Shown here piece after piece: positions 38,621 through 43,630 of a stretch of 64,000 bases of DNA (within the stretch, counting starts at the first letter, position 1; every line of letters starts with the position of its first letter). The DNA is from Kastovskya adunca ATA6-11-RM4. Lineage in GTDB: Bacteria > Cyanobacteriota > Cyanobacteriia > Cyanobacteriales > Coleofasciculaceae. The notes under the pieces are model-generated. The model searched no databases. It worked only from the letters and a program-made list of their open reading frames with translations, and was not told where the DNA came from. The stretch is from positions 1-64,000 of the forward strand of contig JAHHHJ010000010.1 of the NCBI GenBank assembly GCA_019359445.1, given 5' to 3'. The position numbers were made by a program, and so were the translations under genes.

Positions 38621-38826
38621 CACTCCTCTATCAAGAGTCTCAGCTCATTAATATTAGAGGATAACTTCAGTTCGCCATTTTTCTCTTCTATTTGTGCTGT
38701 TTTGAAGTTTTCATATATTTCCTCTCGGCGTTCTTCCCGTAGATACTGTTTCACTAGCAATTGAATTTCTTGCTTTTCTTCTGTGGAAAGGCTTTTGATT
38801 GCCTCAACTAAATCACTGAAGCTCAT
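38620..38826 (-). CDS. Type II antitoxin, partner of RelE-like toxin
   Basis: The 68-residue acidic protein starts MSFSDLVEAIKSLSTEEKQE and continues IQLLVKQYLREERREEIYEN. It is a helical antitoxin family often upstream of RelE/YoeB-type toxins in cyanobacteria. I use ATG 38826 rather than an upstream GTG at 38838 since homologues begin there. The frame is intact although the toxin downstream carries a nonsense codon. Confidence 0.7.
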   Translation of the reverse strand: MSFSDLVEAIKSLSTEEKQEIQLLVKQYLREERREEIYENFKTAQIEEKNGELKLSSNINELRLLIEE

Positions 38827-39088
38827 AGCATGAAACACCGTGTAGGGCTTACTTTATCAATCTATCATGACAATAATTGTTTGGGATGAGTACTCCTATT
38901 AAGGCAGATTCAATGTTGAGCGTCTACTCAATCTCAACCTAAGCGCGATCGCATCCTTGGAATGCTAACGACTGAAGTGAGATGGTAGACGCGATCACAC
39001 TCTTAGAGGGTTAGGTGCATCGATTTATTAGGGTAATTGATTCTCGCTAGCCATATATCAGTATTTTGAGAGCTTATTCAGCATTGTT

Positions 39089-39730
39089 CTACATAATTTT
39101 TCTCAATATTGGCAACAGGAATTGCTGAAAGTTAAATAATTTCTCTTCTGCACCCGCTACTGCTAATTTCAAATCACTCCTCTTCACCTTAAAAATTACA
39201 GGTTTTGGAGGTTCACCATATTCTGCTGTTCTCCTAAACTGAAGATATTCTTCTTCTATTGCACTTACCATTAACCAAGGATGACCAATCCAAAGCATTG
39301 TTTCTTGGCTATCTGTCCACTTAGAGATATCCTTCCATTCATGAATATCTTTAAGGCTACCGCAGCACTCAGGATAAATTTGAAATGTTTCATTAATTTC
39401 GAGAATGTAACCCCCATATAAAGCACTAAAATCTTCTTTGATATTTCCTTTTGAGTCAATCAGATGCTTTTGCAGCATAAGTTCTATTGCTTTGTTATGG
39501 TTAAGCAATTCTTCCGTTTCAACTAACCACAAACCCTTGGCATAAGGCTCAAGACTAATAATGCCTGAATCAGCAAGAGAATTTTTCCAGTAAGCATCCC
39601 AGTCATCACAGCAATTCCATTTTGAGCACTCCGGCATTGCATGATGCTTTGTTTGATAATATGTGGGAGCAAATTCTACAACTGGTAGTAAATTCATTTG
39701 ACAATTAAAGAAATGGACTAAATGATACAT
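39089..39730 (-). CDS. Unrecognised protein, possibly an immunity-type protein
   Basis: The product has 213 residues, or 202 from the internal ATG at 39697 (MNLLPVVEF). I do not recognise a family. It has no signal peptide or membrane segment, is rich in Trp, Tyr, Glu and Cys (CSKWNCCDDWDAYWK; WIGHPWLMVSAIEEEYLQF), and is noticeably AT-richer than housekeeping genes here. Such composition and size are common among contact-system immunity proteins, but no toxin gene is nearby. It lies between the decayed toxin-antitoxin locus and the tRNA array, in clearly accessory DNA. Confidence 0.5.
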   Translation of the reverse strand: MYHLVHFFNCQMNLLPVVEFAPTYYQTKHHAMPECSKWNCCDDWDAYWKNSLADSGIISLEPYAKGLWLVETEELLNHNKAIELMLQKHLIDSKGNIKEDFSALYGGYILEINETFQIYPECCGSLKDIHEWKDISKWTDSQETMLWIGHPWLMVSAIEEEYLQFRRTAEYGEPPKPVIFKVKRSDLKLAVAGAEEKLFNFQQFLLPILRKIM

Positions 39731-39944
39731 TCAATCGTAAGGTGCGGTTAATATTTCTGTTACGCGAATCGCAAAGCGCATTCCTTGCTCGATCGCGATC
39801 GCTTTCAATAACTCAACGGTTCTTCAGGCGATAAAAAAGCAATACGACACCGTTTCCATAGATCTTGGTTTTCTGTGAATGGAACTGGGCAGTTGTGCGT
39901 GAGTTCACAATTACACAATTATTATTGCTACAGCTACCTGAAGT
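39731..39944. other. Spacer 3' of the tRNA array with possible coding debris
   Basis: Minus-strand fragments (for example ELLKAIAIEQGMRFAIRVTE near 39745-39815) look like protein remnants broken by frameshift, but I cannot assign a family. No terminator for the tRNA array could be seen. Confidence 0.3.
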
Positions 39945-40015
39945 GGGTGGTATAGGAATCGAACCTATCTAGTGCGGATTAAAAGCCCGCTGCACAGCCG
40001 CTATGCCAACCACCC
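39945..40015 (-). tRNA. tRNA-Lys (TTT), array unit
   Basis: Acceptor GGGTGGT/ACCACCC, anticodon arm GCGGG-CTTTTAA-TCCGC, T-loop TTCGATT. It is the last recognisable unit at the 3' end of the array. CCA is not encoded. Confidence 0.88.
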
Positions 40016-40028
40016 GTGAAAACAAAAC

Positions 40029-40100
40029 TGCCAGAGTGGGACTCGAACCCACAACCTCACGGTTAACAGCCGCTTGCTCAGCCAATTGAGCTATCTGGCA
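40029..40100 (-). tRNA. tRNA-Asn (GTT), array unit
   Basis: Acceptor TGCCAGA/TCTGGCA, canonical D-arm TAGCTCAATTGG, loop CTGTTAA, T-loop TTCGAGT. The top of the anticodon stem is weak (A.G and G.U at 27-43 and 28-42). One of two Asn(GTT) units in the array. Confidence 0.85.
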
Positions 40101-40104
40101 TTAA

Positions 40105-40173
40105 CCCCTTACCCAAGAGTCGAACTTGGTTCCCGTCCTTCGGAGAGACAGGTCTGCATCCCGCAGGTAAGAA
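40105..40173 (-). tRNA. tRNA-Arg (CCG)-like, short D-arm
   Basis: Only 69 nt. Acceptor TTCTTAC/GTAAGGG includes two G.U pairs. Anticodon loop CTCCGAA, good T-arm CCAAG-TTCGACT-CTTGG. The D region is shortened and lacks the TAGCTCAG consensus. Probably a degenerate or non-canonical unit. Confidence 0.55.
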
Positions 40174-40177
40174 AAAC

Positions 40178-40269
40178 CCCCTCTGGATGGCATCAAACTA
40201 TCAAATTTGGCATAGCCTACGCCAAGGCTTCGCCAACGTAGTATTAGCTCCAGTTCCATTTACAGAGGG
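40178..40269 (-). tRNA. tRNA-like unit with expanded anticodon loop
   Basis: Acceptor CCCTCTG/CAGAGGG and a T-arm GATAG-TTTGATG-CCATC are present. The anticodon stem CTACG/CGTAG encloses a 15-nt loop (TTGGCGAAGCCTTGG) that resembles a small dispersed repeat. No normal anticodon can be read. It sits in register with its neighbours at 4-5 nt spacing. Confidence 0.5.
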
Positions 40270-40272
40270 AAA

Positions 40273-40344
40273 TCCACTGGGAAGGTACTGCCCCTTCTAT
40301 AGCCGCGTTATCAGCACGGTGCTTCACTTTTCAGCCTCCAGTGG
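40273..40344 (-). tRNA. tRNA-Ile (GAT)-like, divergent
   Basis: 72 nt with a perfect 7-bp acceptor CCACTGG/CCAGTGG, anticodon arm CCGTG-CTGATAA-CGCGG and T-stem GAAGG/CCTTC. The T-loop is GGCAGTA instead of TTCRANY and the D-stem has only three pairs. A foldable cloverleaf that has lost its invariant bases. Confidence 0.55.
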
Positions 40345-40349
40345 GCAGA

Positions 40350-40433
40350 GGAAGATAGAGGACTCTAACCCCTACAGCGTCAGCCGTACCACGGTTTTCA
40401 AGACCGCTTGCCGTCCATTCGGCGGTATCTTCC
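40350..40433 (-). tRNA. tRNA-Ser (TGA), array unit
   Basis: Class II tRNA with acceptor GGAAGAT/ATCTTCC, anticodon arm GCGGT-CTTGAAA-ACCGT and a long variable arm. The T-loop is TTAGAGT rather than TTCGAGT. CCA is not encoded. Confidence 0.85.
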
Positions 40434-40439
40434 TTGAGG

Positions 40440-40721
40440 GTGTCTGACGGGACTTAAACCCGTTATGGCTTGCCTCACAAATAGCGTGCAAGTTTTCAGA
40501 GCAATATGTGTTTTCTCAGTTACTAGAGAAACTCCGCCGATAAGTTACTACACACTCTTTAAAGGAGGGCTACCTCTAAGCCCACAAACAAGGGTTCTTC
40601 GCACTCCTTGTTCGCCACGCCCACTATATTAGAACATCGTTACTTTTCCTCTCGTACTAAAGTATGTAAGCTCTAAAGATTAGGTCACGCTGTATGTGCG
40701 ATCGCAATCTACAAACTTAGT
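40440..40721 (-). other. Degenerate array segment with tRNA T-arm and hairpins
   Basis: A good T-arm (ACGGG-TTTAAGT-CCCGT, 40447-40463) with acceptor 3' strand CAGACAC is present. The matching 5' acceptor is only partial (GTGTGTA near 40557). Further stems lie at about 40515-40535 (TTTCTC/GAGAAA) and 40585-40610 (CAAGG/CCTTG). These look like one or two array units rearranged beyond recognition, or another structured RNA next to the endonuclease gene. Confidence 0.4.
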
Positions 40722-41378
40722 TTATTTGCTGCTATAAATTTTTGCCCAATAACCTCTAGGAGGTTTCTCAATCCCATAAGCTTTACACCATTTTTCTACT
40801 GCCTTATCGCTCACACCAAAATCTTTAGCTATGTGAGCAGTTGGTTTAGTCCAGACTAGCTTATGCAATTCTTCTTTAGATGGACGTTCAACCTTTCTGG
40901 ACTTAGGTCTTGCCGAATAACGCCTTTTTATTCTTACTCGGCTTGCTTGAAGCTGAAAATCTTTAAGCTCCCTTTTGAGAACTTCAAATTGAATTACCAG
41001 AAAGTCCTCCCACCAATAAAAAGGAGTAGTGCTATTGGGTATTTCGGTTCTAATTATGATGCCTCGGTAATCAAAACTGGGGTAAATAACCTTATCTTTA
41101 TCCGGCAAGTAAATGGCGTAATAATCAAAATCATCTTTTTGATACTGGCGTTTATGATTTCCATGTTTGTCATTCCATGTTGTATGACCGAAAACTCGTC
41201 CAATGCTAGAATATTTAACCTGAATTTTCAGGAATTTATTTTCTTTCCATGCTACTAAATCAAATGGCAAGTGTTCGCAAATCAAAGGGGTGAAAATCAC
41301 ATAACCTTTAACAGTTAAATCAGCTATAGTTTTCGCTACAGCTAAGTCTGCTTTTCCTTTGGTATGATGAGTGATCAT
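40722..41378 (-). CDS. PD-(D/E)XK homing-type endonuclease inside tRNA array
   Basis: This 218-residue protein resembles the group I intron-associated PD-(D/E)XK endonuclease family, whose type member I-Ssp6803I cuts a tRNA-fMet gene. The nuclease core is visible as KADLAVAKTIADLTVKGYVI, then HLPFDLVAWKENKFLKIQVK with Asp and Gln-Val-Lys of the active site. The C-terminal HTH (KPTAHIAKDFGVSDKAVEKW) could contact DNA. It lies between array units, in the same orientation, with an 18-bp inverted repeat just upstream of its start. No intron halves flank it, so it appears free-standing. It is AT-richer than the surrounding tRNAs. Confidence 0.75.
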   Translation of the reverse strand: MITHHTKGKADLAVAKTIADLTVKGYVIFTPLICEHLPFDLVAWKENKFLKIQVKYSSIGRVFGHTTWNDKHGNHKRQYQKDDFDYYAIYLPDKDKVIYPSFDYRGIIIRTEIPNSTTPFYWWEDFLVIQFEVLKRELKDFQLQASRVRIKRRYSARPKSRKVERPSKEELHKLVWTKPTAHIAKDFGVSDKAVEKWCKAYGIEKPPRGYWAKIYSSK

Positions 41379-41380
41379 GA

Positions 41381-41427
41381 ATTGAACCTAAACCATGAAA
41401 GTAAATTTATCATGATTTAGGTTCAAT
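41381..41427. repeat. 18-bp inverted repeat upstream of endonuclease gene
   Basis: ATTGAACCTAAACCATGA (41381-41398) pairs with TCATGATTTAGGTTCAAT (41410-41427) with one G.U/mismatch and an 11-nt AT-rich loop. It fills the gap between tRNA-Arg(TCT) and the endonuclease start codon (3 bp away). It could be a terminator-like insulator, an operator, or the end of the element that brought the gene. Confidence 0.75.
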
Positions 41428-41429
41428 GA

Positions 41430-41501
41430 CGCCCTCACCAGGATTCAAACCTGGGACTCTCATCTTAGAAGGATGTGGCTCTTTCACTGAGCTATGAGGG
41501 C
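41430..41501 (-). tRNA. tRNA-Arg (TCT), array unit
   Basis: Acceptor GCCCTCA/TGAGGGC, D-arm TAGCTCAGTGAAAGAGC, anticodon loop CTTCTAA, T-arm CCAGG-TTTGAAT-CCTGG. It directly abuts the inverted repeat of the endonuclease gene. Confidence 0.88.
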
Positions 41502-41508
41502 TTGAATT

Positions 41509-41582
41509 GGTAGTCCTGACAGGGCTTGAACCTGTGGCATCCTCTTTGTGAGAGAGGCGTCCCAACTGAGCTACAAGACTAC
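41509..41582 (-). tRNA. tRNA-Val (CAC), array unit
   Basis: Acceptor GTAGTCT/AGGACTAC region with a G.U, anticodon arm CCTCT-CTCACAA-AGAGG, T-loop TTCAAGC. The spacing to the next unit is 3-7 nt. Confidence 0.88.
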
Positions 41583-41585
41583 GGA

Positions 41586-41657
41586 AGCGGGTGATGGGAC
41601 TTGAACCCATGCACTGAGTGTGGCGCACTCAGATGCTAGCCGCTACATCACACCCGC
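41586..41657 (-). tRNA. tRNA-Gly (GCC)-like with C33
   Basis: Acceptor GCGGGTG/CACCCGC, T-arm ATGGG-TTCAAGT-CCCAT. The anticodon stem is TGAGT/ACTCA with loop GCGCCAC, so the universal U33 is replaced by C. Discriminator is T. Anticodon assignment is from position only. Confidence 0.7.
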
Positions 41658-41664
41658 ATTCTGG

Positions 41665-41737
41665 GGCTGGTGACAGGAATTGAACCTGCAACCGTTCGCT
41701 TACAAAGCGATCGCTCTTCCACTTGAGCTACACCAGC
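41665..41737 (-). tRNA. tRNA-Thr (TGT), array unit, CCA encoded
   Basis: Acceptor GCTGGTG/CACCAGC, D-arm TAGCTCAAGTGGAAGAGC, anticodon loop TTTGTAA within a HIP1-containing stem, T-loop TTCAATT. The following bases read C then CCA (41662-41664), so the 3' end appears to be encoded, unlike most array units. Confidence 0.88.
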
Positions 41738-41743
41738 ATTTGG

Positions 41744-41842
41744 TGGCGGGGGTAGGAATTGTTCGCGTTAGCGTTCCCGAAGGGTACCTACTAATAAGAG
41801 GCTTATGAGACCTCCAAGCCTACCGTGGCTACTTCACCCGCA
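41744..41842 (-). tRNA. tRNA-Met (CAT) with repeat insertion in T-loop
   Basis: The unit is 99 nt. Anticodon arm GAGGT-CTCATAA-GCCTC; T-stem GTAGG/CCTAC encloses a 30-nt loop where seven are expected. The insert contains ACCCTTCGGGAACGC and GCTAACGCGAAC. The 5' base T1 faces C72 (no pair), as in initiator tRNAs, and the whole is fMet-like. CCA is encoded at 41741-41743. Whether it is initiator, elongator or lysidine-Ile cannot be settled. Confidence 0.75.
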
Positions 41843-41852
41843 TCGTCACCAA

Positions 41853-41927
41853 TACCCCTGACTGGACTTGAACCAGTAACCTCCTCGTTCTAAGCGAGGC
41901 ACCTCTTGCCGATTGGGCTACAGGGGC
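41853..41927 (-). tRNA. tRNA-Leu (TAG) with a short variable loop
   Basis: Acceptor GCCCCTG/CAGGGGT, anticodon arm CCTCG-CTTAGAA-CGAGG, T-arm ACTGG-TTCAAGT-CCAGT. The variable region is only about 5 nt, making this a class I tRNA although tRNA-Leu is normally class II. Aminoacylation identity is therefore uncertain. Confidence 0.78.
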
Positions 41928-41930
41928 GTA

Positions 41931-42003
41931 TCGGGATGGCAGGATTTGAACCTGCGACCATCAGCTCCCAAAGCTGCCGCGCTACCAACTGCGCTACATC
42001 CCG
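41931..42003 (-). tRNA. tRNA-Pro (TGG), array unit
   Basis: Acceptor CGGGATG/CATCCCG, D-arm TAGCGCAGTTGGTAGCGC as in normal Pro tRNAs, anticodon loop TTTGGGA, T-loop TTCAAAT. Confidence 0.9.
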
Positions 42004-42007
42004 TTGA

Positions 42008-42083
42008 TACTCCTGGTGGGGCTTGAACCCACACGTAGACTGTTTTTAAGACAGCCGCCTACTTCCAATTGGGCTACAGGAGC
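42008..42083 (-). tRNA. tRNA-Leu (TAA) with a short variable loop
   Basis: Acceptor GCTCCTG/CAGGAGT, anticodon arm GCTGT-CTTAAAA-ACAGT, T-arm GTGGG-TTCAAGC-CCCAC. The variable region has about 6 nt, so this is also class I rather than the class II form expected for Leu. No group I intron, although the chromosomal tRNA-Leu(UAA) of cyanobacteria often has one. Confidence 0.78.
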
Positions 42084-42119
42084 ATTACTTAGCTGCTCTC
42101 TCACTGGGATCGAGCAGAA

Positions 42120-42194
42120 CTGGGGAGGCAGGAATCGAACCTACGAAACCCTGATCCAAAATCAGGTGGCTTTGCCAACGTCGCCTACTCCCCA
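42120..42194 (-). tRNA. tRNA-Gln (TTG), array unit
   Basis: Acceptor TGGGGAG/CTCCCCA with the T1-A72 pair typical of Gln tRNAs, anticodon arm CCTGA-TTTTGGA-TCAGG, T-loop TTCGATT, discriminator G. Confidence 0.9.
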
Positions 42195-42207
42195 ATCAAT
42201 GAAATGG

Positions 42208-42282
42208 CTGCCGGGGTAGGGTTTGAACCTACATGACTTCCGCTTCAGAGGCGGAGGACTTTACCAATTCGTCTACCCGGCA
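42208..42282 (-). tRNA. tRNA-Gln (CTG), array unit
   Basis: Acceptor TGCCGGG/CCCGGCA, anticodon arm CCGC-CTCTGAA-GCGG, T-arm GTAGG-TTCAAAC-CCTAC, discriminator G. CTG is redundant with the TTG unit for decoding. Confidence 0.9.
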
Positions 42283-42295
42283 ATAAATGAAATGG

Positions 42296-42367
42296 CTGCC
42301 TTGGTAGGGATTGAACCTACGACCATTCGCTTAACAGGCGATCGCTCTACCCCTGAGCTACAAGGCA
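42296..42367 (-). tRNA. tRNA-Asn (GTT), second array copy
   Basis: Acceptor TGCCTTG/CAAGGCA, D-arm TAGCTCAGGGGTAGAGC, anticodon arm TCGC-CTGTTAA-GCGA with a HIP1 octamer, T-arm GTAGG-TTCAATC-CCTAC. Confidence 0.9.
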
Positions 42368-42374
42368 ACGACAG

Positions 42375-42448
42375 CCCCCCAGGTCGGAATCGAACCGACG
42401 ACCTCCTGTGCTTCAGACAGGCGCTACTACCAACTGAGCTACCGGGGG
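42375..42448 (-). tRNA. tRNA-Phe (GAA), array unit
   Basis: Acceptor CCCCCGG/CTGGGGG with one G.U, anticodon arm CCTGT-CTGAAGC-ACAGG, T-arm GTCGG-TTCGATT-CCGAC. Confidence 0.88.
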
Positions 42449-42457
42449 AAATTTCAA

Positions 42458-42542
42458 CGGAGAGGACAGGAGTCGAACCTGCACGCGGGAAACCCACGCT
42501 TCCTTAGCAGGGAAGTGCTTTAACCAATTCAGCCACCTCTCC
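42458..42542 (-). tRNA. tRNA-Ser (GCT), array unit
   Basis: Class II with acceptor GGAGAGG/CCTCTCC, D-arm TGGCTGAATTGG, anticodon loop CTGCTAA, variable arm GTGGGTTTCCCGC and T-loop TTCGACT. It looks fully canonical. Confidence 0.92.
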
Positions 42543-42544
42543 AG

Positions 42545-42619
42545 ATAGCCCTAAAGGGATTTGCACCCTTGTTTCTGCCTTGAGGGGGCAGCGTCCTAAG
42601 CTGCTAGACGATAAGGCTA
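42545..42619 (-). tRNA. tRNA-Glu (CTC)-like with C33
   Basis: Acceptor TAGCCTT/AGGGCTA, D-arm ATCGTCTAGCAGC as in Glu/Asp tRNAs, anticodon arm CTGCC-CCCTCAA-GGCAG. Position 33 is C instead of T. T-loop TGCAAAT deviates from TTCAAAT. Confidence 0.78.
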
Positions 42620-42630
42620 TGTTTCGTCAG

Positions 42631-42702
42631 TAGGAGTAGCAGGACTTGAACCTGCGACTAGTCCCTTATGAGAGGACTGCTCTACCACTGAGCTATACTC
42701 CC
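42631..42702 (-). tRNA. tRNA-Met/Ile2 (CAT), array unit
   Basis: Acceptor GGGAGTA/TACTCCT with a G1.T72 wobble, D-arm TAGCTCAGTGGTAGAGC, anticodon arm GTCCT-CTCATAA-GGGAC, T-arm GCAGG-TTCAAGT-CCTGC. CAT could decode AUG, or AUA if modified to lysidine. Confidence 0.88.
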
Positions 42703-42717
42703 TTGTGTTTTACGACA

Positions 42718-42817
42718 CGACTCCAAGGAGATTTGTTCGCGTTAGCGTTCTCCGAAGGAGTACTCCTGTCTCTGCTTCGACAGAGCAGCATCCTAGGCCA
42801 AACTAGACGATGGAGCC
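42718..42817 (-). tRNA. tRNA-Asp (GTC) with repeat insertion in T-loop
   Basis: The unit is 100 nt. Acceptor GGCTCCA/TGGAGTC, anticodon arm CTGCT-CTGTCGA-AGCAG. T-stem AGGAG/CTCCT encloses 32 nt (42731-42762) in place of 7. The insert has the shared GCTAACGCGAAC core plus a CTCCTTCGGAG variant end. Confidence 0.82.
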
Positions 42818-42829
42818 TTGTATGAAAGG

Positions 42830-42902
42830 TGGGAGTAGCAGGGATCGAACCCGCGACCATACGGTTAAGAGCCGTCTGCTCTGCCGACTGAGCTATACTC
42901 CC
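42830..42902 (-). tRNA. tRNA-Lys (CTT), array unit
   Basis: Acceptor GGGAGTA/TACTCCC, D-arm TAGCTCAGTCGGCAGAGC, anticodon arm ACGG-CTCTTAA-CCGT, T-arm GCGGG-TTCGATC-CCTGC. Confidence 0.9.
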
Positions 42903-42928
42903 ATACCTGTATTACAGGATGTAATTAG

Positions 42929-43001
42929 AGGTCGAGGTGGGAATCGAACCCACGCAAAGGAGTTTTGCAGACTCCCCCCGTAACCATTTGGGTACTCGAC
43001 C
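42929..43001 (-). tRNA. tRNA-Cys (GCA), array copy
   Basis: Acceptor GGTCGAG/CTCGACC, anticodon arm GGAGT-CTGCAAA-ACTCC, T-arm GTGGG-TTCGATT-CCCAC. It duplicates the decoding of the housekeeping tRNA-Cys at 36435 with a different sequence. Confidence 0.9.
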
Positions 43002-43018
43002 TCGTTAGTCTATGCGAT

Positions 43019-43114
43019 CGCCCCAACGGGACTTGTTCGCCGAAGGCGTTCCCGAAGGGTACCCGTGTCTTCTGGTCGAAAGCCAGAAATCCTTGGCCGC
43101 GCTTACGATGGGGC
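43019..43114 (-). tRNA. tRNA-Glu (TTC) with repeat insertion in T-loop
   Basis: The first unit of the array, 96 nt. Anticodon arm TCTGG-CTTTCGA-CCAGA; acceptor GCCCCA/TGGGGC (6 clear pairs). T-stem ACGGG/CCCGT encloses 31 nt instead of 7, with an insert containing ACCCTTCGGGAACGC and a GCCTTCGGCGAAC variant. Confidence 0.8.
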
Positions 43115-43426
43115 GATGTAGCCAGAGCGATGAGTTGGAACTTGATAATTGCTGTTGAGTAAAGTTGCATCAAGTTGGAGTTGCTTTTCTTGCCTTGTAA
43201 AGCAATGAACCCAATGATTAACAACAAACTCAAAGCGGGTATCAATCTCATGCTCTCTTTCTATTGATCGCATCTCTTTTAGTGGGGGCGATCGCCTTTT
43301 ACGCGTCAGGTTTTATCAGTTGACTCAACCACCGCCCCTATAAGATGCCTGTGTCCAAAAACACAGATCAATTAAATGGAGTTTAATTATTTAGTTTTCA
43401 AGGTTCAGTAAAAAGACTTGTCTTGC
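43115..43426. other. Upstream region of the tRNA array
   Basis: It presumably holds the array promoter on the minus strand. It is AT-rich with TTGATG and TTATCA-like boxes near 43145-43180, but spacing is poor. A small CTGTGT/ACACAG hairpin lies near 43351-43367. A signal-peptide-like frame crosses this region and the first two tRNAs and is not believed. Confidence 0.35.
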
Positions 43427-43627
43427 TTACAAAAACAACCGCCGTTCTAGGTAATAGACTTGATAAATATTACGAATGGCTTCGGGATTTTTGTTGCAGG
43501 TATTAGGTTTACAACTGTTTTGTTCCATCTTTCCTTCAGGTTTTTGGGAAGGAAGTGGGCTAAGTTTTGTAATCAACTCTTGTAGCAATCTCGGTTGACC
43601 TGAGGGTCTTAGAGTTAGTGAGGACAT
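43427..43627 (-). CDS. Small basic protein, unknown
   Basis: The 66-residue frame (MSSLTLRPSGQPRLLQELIT then KLSPLPSQKPEGKMEQNSCK) belongs to no family I recognise and has no membrane segment. Support comes from context: three copies of a TTTGTAGTAT-like motif and a hairpin lie directly upstream, as expected of a regulated promoter. The gene reads towards the tRNA array and could be co-transcribed with it. Confidence 0.35.
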   Translation of the reverse strand: MSSLTLRPSGQPRLLQELITKLSPLPSQKPEGKMEQNSCKPNTCNKNPEAIRNIYQVYYLERRLFL

Positions 43628-43630
43628 GAC

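Noticed and set aside
40440-41430. Group I intron interrupting a tRNA, carrying the endonuclease gene
   Set aside because: The flanking tRNAs are complete and no 5' half of a tRNA lies between tRNA-Arg(TCT) and the endonuclease start; only an inverted repeat is there.
42925-43251. 108-residue frame with a signal-peptide-like start
   Set aside because: It runs through tRNA-Glu and tRNA-Cys on the same strand, so most of the frame is tRNA sequence.
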